Source: CAWATG01 sp963785035 (GTDB lineage: Bacteria; Actinomycetota; Acidimicrobiia; IMCC26256; CAWATG01). From it: a stretch of DNA of 64,000 bases. Below the pieces are notes generated by a model. That model did not search any database, was not told the origin of the DNA, and saw nothing but the letters and a program-made list of their open reading frames with translations. The stretch spans positions 173,398-237,397 of the forward strand of contig CAWATG010000001.1 in the NCBI GenBank assembly GCA_963785035.1, read 5' to 3'. The translations under genes were made by a program, and so were the position numbers. Below are positions 1-7,636 of the stretch, piece after piece. How positions within the stretch are numbered: position 1 is the stretch's first letter; every line of letters starts with the position of its first letter.

Positions 1-342
1 GACGTTGCCCTTGCCGGATCCCGGTCCGACTTCCGGAAGGACCGTCGCCACGGACACGACTCGCGCGCCGGCCCGAGCGGCAACGGCAGCGGTGTCATCG
101 GTAGAGCCGTCGTCGAGGACGACGATCTCGTCGACGAGTCCGATGTGCTCGACAAGCTCTCGGCGGATCGTTTCCACGATCGGGCCGACGGTCTGTGCCT
201 CGTTTCGCGCTGGGAGGCACACCGACACCGACGAACCCTGCTCGAACTTCGCAGCCGCAAGGCTGGCCGCGACGAAGTCGGTGTGACGCCGAGGCGCCGG
301 AAAGAAGGGCATTGGGACACTGTAGGCGGTTCTCGTTTCCAT
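1..342 (-). CDS. gpgS: Glucosyl-3-phosphoglycerate synthase-like glycosyltransferase (5' part)
   Basis: The reverse strand encodes the N-terminus of a GT-A fold glycosyltransferase and runs off the left edge. After a short leader it reads SVSVCLPARNEAQTVG, then EIVVLDDGSTDDT (nucleotide-sugar-binding DxGSTDD region), then LPEVGPGSGKGN. That last motif, with the glycine-lysine-glycine turn, is characteristic of GpgS, which joins UDP-glucose and 3-phosphoglycerate in the first step of glucosylglycerate and methylglucose-lipopolysaccharide synthesis in actinobacteria. In-frame ATGs lie at 342 and 312; 342 gives the longer leader, and neither has a strong ribosome-binding site. The gene is divergent from the riboswitch-led operon. 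Another family-2 glycosyltransferase is possible because the acceptor domain is outside the window. Confidence 0.75.
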   Translation of the reverse strand, partial: METRTAYSVPMPFFPAPRRHTDFVAASLAAAKFEQGSSVSVCLPARNEAQTVGPIVETIRRELVEHIGLVDEIVVLDDGSTDDTAAVAARAGARVVSVATVLPEVGPGSGKGNV

Positions 343-382
343 CCCGACGTCGGGACGTGGCATACTGATCGGGCAATACGCG

Positions 383-498
383 CTCATCGAGAGCGGCCGA
401 GGGACGGGCCCGAAGACGCCGCGGCAACCAGCTACCGCATGAAATTCCACGAGATGGAATTCCACGAGGTAGCAAGGTGCCAATGCCCGAACGATGAG
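383..498 (+). promoter_or_regulatory. SAM-I (S-box) riboswitch
   Basis: The outer P1 stem is seen directly: CTCATCG at 383-389 pairs with CGATGAG at 492-498. Inside are the conserved S-box strings GAGGGACGGGCCCGA (399-413), GCGGCAACC (421-429) and AAGGTGCCAA (474-483). A long P3-type hairpin lies between (GCTACC 431-436 with GGTAGC 468-473, and an inner AATTCCA/TGGAATT). The order and spacing match SAM-I rather than the actinobacterial SAM-IV class. It sits about 100 bases ahead of the threonine-synthase-like gene, so expression of that gene and the sulfur carrier should respond to S-adenosylmethionine. I cannot tell whether control is by termination or by ribosome access. Confidence 0.9.
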
Positions 499-594
499 TA
501 GCCCGAGAGCGGTCTTCCGCTCGAGGCGCTCGAGAGCGCGTCGAGACTGAATGGCGGTCGACGCCATTCGAGGAGCACGAGGAGACCGACGGGT

Positions 595-1836
595 ATGGCA
601 TATGTCGAGGGGTTGCGGTGCCGCGAATGCAGCCGGGAGTATCCGGTAGCGCCGATCTACACCTGTGAGTGGTGCTTCGGCCCGCTGGAAGTCGTCTACG
701 ACTACGACATCATCAAGAAGACCATCAGCCGTGACAAGATCGCCGCCGGGCCGCTTTCGATCTGGCGATACGCAGACCTGCTGCCGGTTGATCCGGGTAG
801 TGCCGCCGATCTCGGCGCCGGGTTCACACCACTCGTTCGTGCCGATCGCCTCGCCGCCGAACTCGGTCTCGGTGAAGTGTGGATCAAGAACGACACGATG
901 AACCCCACCAACTCGTTCAAGGACCGTGTCACAGCGGTTGCGTTGTCGAAGGCGATCGACTTCGGCTTCAAGACGGCGGCGTGTGCGAGCACCGGCAACC
1001 TGGCCAACTCCGTTGCTGCCCACGCGGCACGGGCTGGGATGCGAAGTTTTGTGTTCGTCCCGGCTGATCTCGAGGCGGGCAAGATCGTCACGACCTCTGT
1101 CTACGGCGGCAACGTCGTGGCGATCGACGGCAATTACGACGATGTCAACCGGCTTTGTGCCGAGCTCGCGGGCTCGTATCCGTGGGCGTTCGTCAACGTC
1201 AATGTGCGGCCCTTCTACGCCGAAGGTTCCAAGACGCTCGCGTTCGAGACTGCCGAGCAACTCGGGTGGGAAACGCCTGACCATGTTGTGGTGCCGATCG
1301 CGAGTGGGTCGCTGCTGACGAAGATCCGCAAGGGTTTCCATGAGCTTTTCGAGGTTGGATTGCTCGACGAGGACCCGGTGATCAAGGTTTCGGGAGCGCA
1401 GGCGACGGGGTGTTCGCCCGTCGCTCGTGCCTGGCTCGATGGTTCTGACACGATCAAGCCGGTCAAGCCGTCGACGATCGCAAAATCGCTCGCGATCGGT
1501 AATCCCGCTGATGGCTATTTCGCGCTCGACGCCGTCCGCCAGACGGGCGGCGGACTTGCCGCGGTCGACGACGACGAGATTGTCGAAGGCATTCGCCTGC
1601 TCGCCCGCACCGAAGGGATCTTCGCCGAGACCGCCGGCGGAGTGACGATCGCGACCCTCAAACGGCTCGCCGAACAGGGCATCGTGCGGCCCGATGAACG
1701 CGTCGTCGCCTACATCACCGGCCATGGTCTCAAGACACTCGACGCGGTTGCGCCAACGGCCGGTCCAACTGCCACCATTGCGCCCACGCTCGACGCGTTT
1801 CATGCGGCGTTCGACCCCGCCACCCTCCAGGAGTAG
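595..1836 (+). CDS. thrC: Threonine synthase-like PLP enzyme under SAM riboswitch control
   Basis: A 413-residue fold-type II PLP enzyme. The N-terminus has a rubredoxin-like zinc knuckle (Cys9, Cys12, Cys24, Cys27), as in many actinobacterial ThrC proteins, and the PLP lysine is Lys109 in NPTNSFKDRV. Known family members convert O-phosphohomoserine to threonine. Context argues for more. It is led by a SAM-I riboswitch, normally a methionine/SAM pathway switch, and is followed three bases later by a CysO-like sulfur carrier. O-phosphohomoserine is also the branch point to methionine, so the enzyme could instead take sulfur from a carrier thiocarboxylate to make homocysteine. That role is inference; housekeeping threonine synthase is the default. 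The ATG at 595 follows a GGAG-type site. Confidence 0.9.
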   Translation: MAYVEGLRCRECSREYPVAPIYTCEWCFGPLEVVYDYDIIKKTISRDKIAAGPLSIWRYADLLPVDPGSAADLGAGFTPLVRADRLAAELGLGEVWIKNDTMNPTNSFKDRVTAVALSKAIDFGFKTAACASTGNLANSVAAHAARAGMRSFVFVPADLEAGKIVTTSVYGGNVVAIDGNYDDVNRLCAELAGSYPWAFVNVNVRPFYAEGSKTLAFETAEQLGWETPDHVVVPIASGSLLTKIRKGFHELFEVGLLDEDPVIKVSGAQATGCSPVARAWLDGSDTIKPVKPSTIAKSLAIGNPADGYFALDAVRQTGGGLAAVDDDEIVEGIRLLARTEGIFAETAGGVTIATLKRLAEQGIVRPDERVVAYITGHGLKTLDAVAPTAGPTATIAPTLDAFHAAFDPATLQE

Positions 1837-1839
1837 TAC

Positions 1840-2118
1840 ATGACCGCCACGGTTCGGATCCCGACGCAGCTGCGCTCCCTCACTGGCGGCGCAGGCGAGG
1901 TGCAGGTCGAGGGCGCAACAGTCGCAGAGGTGCTGACTGCGCTCGATGGGCAGTTTCCCGGGTTTGGGGAGCGCGTCATGGATGAGACAGGTGCGTTGCG
2001 ACGGTTTGTGAACGTGTTCGTCGCCGACGAGGACATCCGCTTCTTGCAGGGTCTCGACACGGGCATCGCGCCAGGTCAAACGGTCAGCATCATCCCGGCC
2101 GTCGCCGGTGGAATGTGA
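1840..2118 (+). CDS. cysO: CysO/MoaD-family sulfur carrier protein with an extra C-terminal Met
   Basis: A 92-residue ubiquitin-like (beta-grasp) sulfur carrier. It resembles mycobacterial CysO through RRFVNVFVADEDIRF in the middle and the end IIPAVAGGM. In this family the C-terminal Gly-Gly is adenylated and turned into a thiocarboxylate that donates sulfide, as in CysM/CysO cysteine synthesis from O-phosphoserine. Here Gly90-Gly91 is followed by one more residue, Met92, so a metalloprotease (Mec or HcyD type) would have to expose the Gly-Gly before activation. The gene starts three bases after the thrC-like stop, so the two are co-transcribed and share the SAM riboswitch. A molybdopterin MoaD role is less likely because the sequence is closer to CysO. 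Confidence 0.87.
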   Translation: MTATVRIPTQLRSLTGGAGEVQVEGATVAEVLTALDGQFPGFGERVMDETGALRRFVNVFVADEDIRFLQGLDTGIAPGQTVSIIPAVAGGM

Positions 2119-2124
2119 GCTCGC

Positions 2125-2775
2125 TCAGGCGGGTTTGACCCATACCATCAGGGCCAGGGCGGTTGGGATGAGGTGTTCGCCCGCAGTGCCGCGGATGCGC
2201 ACGCCGCCACGGTCGGCGTGAAGCATCTCGACCGGTGAGCCGGGAATCAGCTGTGCCCCGACCAGGAGACGCAAGGCGTTGTCGTCGAGTTCGAGCTTCT
2301 CGCTCACTCGGGTGACGACGATCCGCCCAGGCGCCGACGCCGAAAGGGTCACGACATCGGTGTCATCCTCGAGGTGCTTGGAACCCGGGATCGGGTTGCC
2401 ATGGGGGCACGTCGCCGGATCGCCTAACAGGATCACCAGCTTCTCTTCCACGTCAGCGGAAATTGCATGTTCCCAACGGTCCGCCTCTCGGTGGACTTTT
2501 TCCCACTCGAGGCCGATCACATCCGTCAGGAGCCGCTCAGCCAATCGGTGGCGGCGGACCATCGTGGTGGCAATCGCTCGGCCTTTGGGGGTCAGGCGGA
2601 GGCTCCGGTCGTCGAGGAGTTCGGTGTATCCCTGTTCGACGAGTCGATTGACGGTTTCCGATACCGATGGCGCCGAAATTCCGAGGCGTTCGACGAGACG
2701 GGCCCGGATCGGAGTGACCCCTTCCTCCTCGATTTCGAGAATCGTCTCGAGGTACTCCTCCGTCGCGTCATGCAT
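2125..2775 (-). CDS. DtxR/IdeR-family metal-dependent repressor
   Basis: A 216-residue regulator starting MHDATEEYLETI at 2775; longer upstream extensions of the frame are not family-like. An N-terminal winged helix (about 1-70) contains ISAPSVSETVNRLVEQGY. The dimerisation and metal-site region has READRWEHAISADVEEKL and CPHGNPIPG, the signature carrying metal ligands in DtxR, IdeR and MntR. A C-terminal SH3/FeoA-like domain follows from about residue 145. It should repress iron- or manganese-uptake genes when metal is bound; which metal cannot be read with confidence. It is convergent with the cysO-like gene and divergent from groEL. Confidence 0.88.
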   Translation of the reverse strand: MHDATEEYLETILEIEEEGVTPIRARLVERLGISAPSVSETVNRLVEQGYTELLDDRSLRLTPKGRAIATTMVRRHRLAERLLTDVIGLEWEKVHREADRWEHAISADVEEKLVILLGDPATCPHGNPIPGSKHLEDDTDVVTLSASAPGRIVVTRVSEKLELDDNALRLLVGAQLIPGSPVEMLHADRGGVRIRGTAGEHLIPTALALMVWVKPA

Positions 2776-2903
2776 GTCTGCCACGCCCTGAACATAGTCT
2801 GCAGGCGGTTCGTTTCGGGCGAGTTCTCGGGCGAACGGAGCAACGGGACGCTCGACATGAGTGGCGCGGCTTGCAGTCGGGACGTGAGAGTGCCAACATG
2901 GCG

Positions 2904-2930
2904 TTAGCACTCCGGCCTCCCGAGTGCTAA
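2904..2930. promoter_or_regulatory. CIRCE operator (HrcA site) upstream of groEL
   Basis: A perfect copy of the CIRCE inverted repeat: TTAGCACTC, nine bases, GAGTGCTAA. It lies 96 bases ahead of the groEL start. CIRCE is bound by the heat-shock repressor HrcA, so groEL is predicted to be derepressed on protein-folding stress. hrcA itself is not in the window. Confidence 0.97.
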
Positions 2931-3026
2931 TGATCGACTTGCTAGTAGTTCCACCTTTCAGCGACACGAATCCATTCCACGTATTCAGACACCGACGGGA
3001 CGCAGTCGTCCCAGGGGGTTTCCGTA

Positions 3027-4670
3027 ATGCCGAAGCAGATCGCCTACGACGAGACAGCTCGCAGGGCACTTGAGGCGGGTATGAACAAGCTCGCCGATGC
3101 GGTCCGGGTCACCCTGGGCCCGAAAGGTCGCAACGTCGTCCTGGAGAAGAAGTGGGGCGCACCGACGATCACCAACGATGGTGTCTCGATCGCCAAAGAG
3201 ATCGACCTCGAGGACCCATTCGAGAAGATCGGCGCCGAACTCGTCAAAGAGGTCGCCAAGAAGACCGACGACGTTGCCGGTGACGGCACCACCACCGCCA
3301 CGGTCCTCGCCTGGGCGATGGTCCGTGAGGGTCTGCGCAACGTTGCTGCCGGTGCCAACCCCATGTCGATGCGCAAGGGCATCGAGGGTGCGGTTGCCGC
3401 TGCTGTCGACTCGATCAAGGCCGACGCCAAGAGCGTCAAGACCGACCACGCGCAGATCGCCAACGTCGCCGCCATCTCGGCTGCCGACAAGGAAATCGGT
3501 GCGATGATCGCCGAGGCGCTCGACAAGGTCGGCACCGACGGTGTCATCACGGTCGAGGAAAGCCAGACGTTCGGCATGGAGCTCGACCTCGTCGAGGGTA
3601 TGCGGTTCGACAAGGGCTACATCTCGCCGTACTTCGTCACCGACCCTGAGCGCATGGAGACCGTCCTCGACGACGCCTACATCCTCTTCGTCTCAACGAA
3701 GATCTCTGCGGTCAAGGACCTCTTGCCTGTGCTCGAGAAGGTCATGCAGACCGGCAAGCCGCTGGCAATCATCGCCGAGGACGTCGACGGCGAAGCGTTG
3801 GCGACCCTGGTCGTCAACAAGATCCGTGGCACCTTCCGTTCGGTGGCCATCAAGGCCCCCGGGTTCGGCGAGCGCCGTAAGGCAATGCTCCAAGACATGG
3901 CGATCCTCACCGGCGGCCAGGTTGTCTCCGAGGAAGTGGGTCTCAAGCTCGATGGCGTCAGCCTCGACCTGATGGGCCGCGCTCGCAAGATCGTCGTGAC
4001 CAAGGACGAGACGACGATCGTCGAAGGCAGCGGTTCCGCCGCCGACGTGCAGGGCCGTGTCAACCAGATCCGCGCCGAGATCGACAACACCGACTCCGAC
4101 TACGACCGCGAGAAGCTCCAAGAGCGTCTGGCGAAGTTGTCCGGTGGTGTCGCGATCATCAAGGTCGGAGCCGCAACCGAGGTTGAGCTCAAAGAGAAGA
4201 AGCACCGCATCGAAGATGCTGTGCAGACCACCAAGGCAGCCGTTGAAGAAGGCGTTGTGCCCGGTGGTGGCGTCGCGTTGCTGCGTGCGCAGGTCAAGGC
4301 ATACGAGTTTGCCGAAACCCTCAAGGGTGACGAGGCAACTGGCGCCAAGGCCGTCGCCAAGGCGCTCGAAGAGCCGCTGAAGCAGATTGCGCTCAACGCC
4401 GGCTACGAGGGTGGCGTCATCGTCGAGAAGGTCCGGAACCTCAAGGGTGCCAATGGCCTCAACGCGGCGACCGGCGAGTACGAAGACCTCGTCAAGGCCG
4501 GCGTCATCGACGCGGCGAAGGTCACGCGCTCTGCTCTGCAGAACGCGGCGTCGATTGCAGCGTTGTTCCTCACGACCGAAGCGGTTGTCGCTGACAAGCC
4601 CGAGCCTGCTGGCCAAGGCGGCGGTGGCGGCGGTGGCATGCCTGACATGGGTGGCATGGGCGACTTCTAA
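3027..4670 (+). CDS. groEL: Chaperonin GroEL (60 kDa)
   Basis: A 547-residue GroEL spanning the whole family, with VTLGPKGRNVVLEKKWG near the N-terminus, the nucleotide-binding GDGTTTATVLA, and a C-terminal tail of glycines ending GGMPDMGGMGDF. The Gly-Met tail is that of general folding chaperonins rather than the His-rich tail of actinobacterial GroEL1. There is no groES next to it, as is usual for actinobacterial stand-alone groEL2 loci. Control is by the CIRCE element upstream, and a hairpin terminator follows. The thrC, sulfur carrier, groEL order is one I recall from other actinobacteria. Confidence 0.99.
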   Translation: MPKQIAYDETARRALEAGMNKLADAVRVTLGPKGRNVVLEKKWGAPTITNDGVSIAKEIDLEDPFEKIGAELVKEVAKKTDDVAGDGTTTATVLAWAMVREGLRNVAAGANPMSMRKGIEGAVAAAVDSIKADAKSVKTDHAQIANVAAISAADKEIGAMIAEALDKVGTDGVITVEESQTFGMELDLVEGMRFDKGYISPYFVTDPERMETVLDDAYILFVSTKISAVKDLLPVLEKVMQTGKPLAIIAEDVDGEALATLVVNKIRGTFRSVAIKAPGFGERRKAMLQDMAILTGGQVVSEEVGLKLDGVSLDLMGRARKIVVTKDETTIVEGSGSAADVQGRVNQIRAEIDNTDSDYDREKLQERLAKLSGGVAIIKVGAATEVELKEKKHRIEDAVQTTKAAVEEGVVPGGGVALLRAQVKAYEFAETLKGDEATGAKAVAKALEEPLKQIALNAGYEGGVIVEKVRNLKGANGLNAATGEYEDLVKAGVIDAAKVTRSALQNAASIAALFLTTEAVVADKPEPAGQGGGGGGGMPDMGGMGDF

Positions 4671-4703
4671 GCCACCTCTGCAACACCGAGAACATGAAAG
4701 CTC

Positions 4704-4729
4704 AAGGGCCGTCCTTCGGGGCGGCCCTT
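4704..4729 (+). terminator. Hairpin terminator after groEL
   Basis: AAGGGCCG (4704-4711) pairs with CGGCCCTT (4722-4729), and the stem extends inward to a TTCG tetraloop. Only a short T run follows, so it is strong as a hairpin but weak as an intrinsic terminator. It separates groEL from hemQ. Confidence 0.7.
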
Positions 4730-4753
4730 TCGCGTCGCTGTAGCCTGGCTGTC

Positions 4754-5536
4754 ATGGAACCTGTGAATCCGTCAGTGGGCTGGGGAGTGCTGCACCTGTT
4801 CTTCGTGGTCGACGCGTTGCGTGCTGAAGAGGAGCCTGGAGGGGCGAAGATCGTGCTCGACGCTGTTGCGGCGCTCGAAGCCGACGGGCACCACGCGCTG
4901 GTCTTCAGCGTGCTGGGCCACAAGGCCGATCTCGGCGTGATGGCCCTCGGTCCTGACCTCAATCGTCTCCACACGTTCCAGAGGACCTTGCTCGAAGCGC
5001 CGCTCAATCTGGTCGACTCGTACGTCTCGTTGACCGAACTTTCGGAATACACCGCGACCGAGGCCGACGAACGCGCTCGACTCATCGATGAAGACGGAAT
5101 CACCGAAGCAGCAACCCTCGACGAACGCCTCGATGTATGGCGTACGCGAATTGCGCACTATCAAGAACAGCGTTTGCACCCGAAGCTTCCGCTCAAGCGG
5201 ATGATCTGCTTCTACCCGATGTCGAAGCGCCGCGAGACCGATTCCAACTGGTACACGCTCGGTTTCGACGAGCGAAAGCGCATCATGGCTGGTCATGCTC
5301 GCATTGGCCGCACATATGCGGGTCGAATCCTCCAACTCATCTCGGGGTCCACAGGCCTTGACGACTGGGAATGGGGCGTAACGCTGCTGGCCGATGACCC
5401 GGTCGCCATCAAGGAAATCGTCTACGAGATGCGATTCGACGAGGCGTCGGCTCGGTACGCAGAGTTCGGGCCGTTCGTGACAGGCTTGCTTGCAGAACCG
5501 TCGGTTGCCCTGGCCAGCGTCGGGCTCACCGGCTGA
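4754..5536 (+). CDS. hemQ: Coproheme decarboxylase HemQ (chlorite dismutase family)
   Basis: A 260-residue protein of the chlorite dismutase/HemQ family, which decarboxylates coproheme III to haem b in the coproporphyrin-dependent pathway of Gram-positive bacteria. The diagnostic stretch FYPMSKRRETDSNWY (near residue 150) contains the redox tyrosine and the basic propionate-binding residues, and GHARIGRTYAGR (near 178) supplies the proximal histidine. The start is the ATG at 4754; an earlier in-frame ATG would run through the groEL terminator. The arginine of true chlorite dismutases is not apparent, so haem synthesis is preferred over chlorite detoxification. Confidence 0.92.
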   Translation: MEPVNPSVGWGVLHLFFVVDALRAEEEPGGAKIVLDAVAALEADGHHALVFSVLGHKADLGVMALGPDLNRLHTFQRTLLEAPLNLVDSYVSLTELSEYTATEADERARLIDEDGITEAATLDERLDVWRTRIAHYQEQRLHPKLPLKRMICFYPMSKRRETDSNWYTLGFDERKRIMAGHARIGRTYAGRILQLISGSTGLDDWEWGVTLLADDPVAIKEIVYEMRFDEASARYAEFGPFVTGLLAEPSVALASVGLTG

Positions 5537-5537
5537 C

Positions 5538-5604
5538 GATCGCGGCGCGCGGCAGCCCCGAAAGATCGCGGCGAGGGGTAGCGCCGAAAGATCGCGCGGT
5601 AGCC
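5538..5604. repeat. 26-bp tandem repeat, 2.5 copies
   Basis: GATCGCGGCG... units start at 5538, 5564 and 5590 with a 26-base period; the third copy is partial. The units share GATCGCG at the start and CCGAAA at the end. They fill the gap between hemQ and the NIL-domain gene. No hairpin or coding function is evident. Confidence 0.8.
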
Positions 5605-5611
5605 TCGGGGG

Positions 5612-5854
5612 ATGTCGCCCGTTCGCTTATTCGTCTCGTTTCCTGAAGCCCTCGTCGGTCGTCCACTCATCTACGAATTGGTCAAGCAGCACGACGTCGT
5701 GCCCAACATCCGACGTGCCAACGTGGAAGCCCACTCCGGATGGATCATTCTCGAGCTCGGCGGTGAGGACGCGAAGGTCGAAGCAGCGATTGAGTTCCTC
5801 GCGGGACTCGGCTGCACGGTCAATCCGATGCAGGGTGACGTGCTCGAAAGTTGA
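5612..5854 (+). CDS. Small NIL-domain protein
   Basis: An 80-residue protein made of a single ferredoxin-fold NIL domain (RLFVSFPEALVGRPLIYELV near the start and GWIILELGG in the middle). The domain occurs at the C-terminus of methionine ABC-transporter ATPases and some ferredoxins, where it is thought to bind a small ligand; stand-alone versions are common in actinobacteria and uncharacterised. The 3' end overlaps the start of the next gene by four bases. Confidence 0.82.
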   Translation: MSPVRLFVSFPEALVGRPLIYELVKQHDVVPNIRRANVEAHSGWIILELGGEDAKVEAAIEFLAGLGCTVNPMQGDVLES

Positions 5855-6362
5855 GCACGCGGGCGATGCCGGATGAGACAAGCGCGCGGGCGCTCCTCGA
5901 CGACGCAAGCGCCGCGATCGTCGAAGGTGTTGAACGCTGTCTCGCCTTATGGGTCGAACAGTCGGTGACGACGATGCTGGAGTTGTGGGGCCAGGCGTCT
6001 GCTGACGCCTCCAAACGAGCGAAGCGATCGGCGACCGAGGTCGGGCCCGATTGTCGCTGAGCGGGTTGCTGGGGAACTGCGGGCGCTCTTTGGCGCCGAT
6101 CCTGCCCACCAGCATGTGACTCCTCTGCAGATCGTCCGCGGTGCGTACAGGGAACCGACCGAAATCCTCCGGGCGGCAGGCGTGGCTGCCATCGTGCGTG
6201 ACGAGTTTGCCGAACGCCAATGGCCCGAGGACATCTACGGGCTTGTCCCTGCGAATCTCGGTGATCTCGGTGACCCGGAGCTGGCGCCCTCTGCATCTCG
6301 CATGGGGTGTTGCCAAAGCCAGGGTGATGCGCGCGCGGGTGCTGCCGCCGCAGGGCGCGTAG
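5851..6362 (+). CDS. Conserved hypothetical protein, two suspected +1 errors
   Basis: A TTG start at 5851 overlaps the NIL-domain stop; an ATG at 5866 is an alternative. The frame is lost twice. Removing one G near 6051 restores EVGPIVAERVAGELRALFG, and removing one T near 6292 restores ELAPLHLAWGVAKARVMRA to a stop at 6362. The result, about 170 residues, is an alpha-helical soluble protein containing IVRGAYREPTEILRAAGV. I do not recognise the family. The middle part clearly behaves as coding sequence, and the two repairs are single-base insertions like those in neighbouring genes. Confidence 0.65.
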
Positions 6363-6374
6363 GCTGCTTCGGCG

Positions 6375-7091
6375 ATGGACGAGCCCATGGAGCCACAATC
6401 TCACGATCCACACGCGATCACTGCGTCCGACCTTCTACGGTGGGCGGAGACGCTCTCCGGTGTCGCACGAACGGGCCTCGGATTCACGCAGAGCCTCTAT
6501 GAACGTGAGCGCTTCGAAGAGGTCCTCAAGGTCGCGGCCGATATTCGTGCCGCCGCTATCGAGGAAGCCGAAGCAGATGTCTTGCTCGAGGAGTGGCTCT
6601 CCACGGTCGGCGAGGGCGTCGCGGGATATGTGACGCCAAAGGTCGCGGTCGCCGCGATCGTCGGTAATGACAAGGGCGAGATTCTGCTCACCCAACGAGC
6701 TGATTACGGGTTTTGGCTCTATCCGGTCGGCTGGGCGGACCCTGGCTACTCGCCGGCGGAGATCGCCGTGAAGGAAGTGTTCGAAGAGACCGGTATCGAG
6801 GTGGAGGTCGAGTCTCTCGTTGCCGTCTTCGACGGGCTGCGGCTCGGCTTCGCCCGGCTCCCGATGTATTCCCTGGCCTTTCACTGCAACGTGATCGGTG
6901 GAGAGCTCAAAGGGCATCCGCTCGAGACGCGCCAAGTCGGTTTCTACGCGCGTAATGCGTTGCCGTCGCCGTTGGCGGGAGGGCACCGTTGGGTCGATAC
7001 GGCGTTCGCCGCGATCAACGGTGAGAAGCGGCCGTGCGACTTCGACCCGCCGAGAACGCCGCCATGGCGTGGCGATCACCTCGCTTCTTGA
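6375..7091 (+). CDS. NUDIX hydrolase
   Basis: A 238-residue protein with an N-terminal helical domain (about 1-90) and a Nudix fold. The Nudix box is the variant GYSPAEIAVKEVFEETGI (about residues 137-154), which keeps the glutamates that bind metal in the REUxEE core, with lysine in place of the usual arginine. Family members cleave nucleoside diphosphates linked to other groups; this N-terminal extension is known from uncharacterised NUDIX proteins, so the substrate is unknown. It starts 12 bases after the preceding gene and overlaps the start of the next. Confidence 0.88.
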   Translation: MDEPMEPQSHDPHAITASDLLRWAETLSGVARTGLGFTQSLYERERFEEVLKVAADIRAAAIEEAEADVLLEEWLSTVGEGVAGYVTPKVAVAAIVGNDKGEILLTQRADYGFWLYPVGWADPGYSPAEIAVKEVFEETGIEVEVESLVAVFDGLRLGFARLPMYSLAFHCNVIGGELKGHPLETRQVGFYARNALPSPLAGGHRWVDTAFAAINGEKRPCDFDPPRTPPWRGDHLAS

Positions 7092-7589
7092 GCAGGCGCG
7101 CACACGTTGCCGGGACCACGATGCTCGCCGCAGTATTGAGCTTGTCTGCAACGGGATGCGTCGAGAGTGGAAAGTCGAAATCGCTGACCAGCGCGGAGTT
7201 CGTGAGTGCCGCCAACGCGATCTGTCGAGAAGGCACACGTCGTGTCACTTCCCTTACCGGCAGCGATAAGCAATCCGACGAACTCCACCAGCTCGAGGCG
7301 TTCGCGTCTCGCGTACTCGCCGAGCAGCGCCGGACGATGCGATCTCTCAAGGGTCTCGCGGCGCCGCCCGAGCGCCGCGCGGCCTTCAAGAGCTGGTTGG
7401 TGCTTTTGGAGCGCGCATTTCGAGGCAGGTGATCGACTGATCGCGGCAACGACCGCAGCGGACGAAACGGCCGTCGCGTCGGCCGTGACCAAGGCCGACG
7501 CCGCGACAATCGTCGCCAACAGCGCGGCCACCAAGTTGGGCCTCAACGAGTGTGTTACGGCTGGGGACACAGCGACGTCGGCGCCGTAG
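7064..7589 (+). CDS. Small lipoprotein, one suspected +1 error
   Basis: The ATG at 7064 begins MAWRSPRFLSRRAH followed by a hydrophobic stretch and the lipobox LSATGC, so this is predicted to be a lipid-anchored exported protein. The mature part is helical. The frame breaks at the TTT run 7418-7420; with two Ts the reading becomes LLERAFEAGDRLIAATTAAD and continues to 7589, giving about 175 residues. I know no function. It overlaps the NUDIX gene end by 28 bases. Confidence 0.65.
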
Positions 7590-7636
7590 CAGGTCCGGCA
7601 GAATTCGTCTGGAGTCCGACGCGGTACACTGCGGGG

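Noticed and set aside
383..498. SAM-IV riboswitch, the class typical of actinobacteria
   Set aside because: The conserved strings and their order match SAM-I (GAGGGA, GGCCCGA, GCAACC, AAGGTGCCAA) rather than the SAM-IV core.
3693..4616. A 307-codon reverse frame inside groEL
   Set aside because: groEL is unmistakable on the forward strand and reverse frames of this gene are commonly open.
4754..5536. True chlorite dismutase
   Set aside because: The FYPMSKRR motif and Gram-positive haem context point to HemQ; no chlorate-respiration genes are present.
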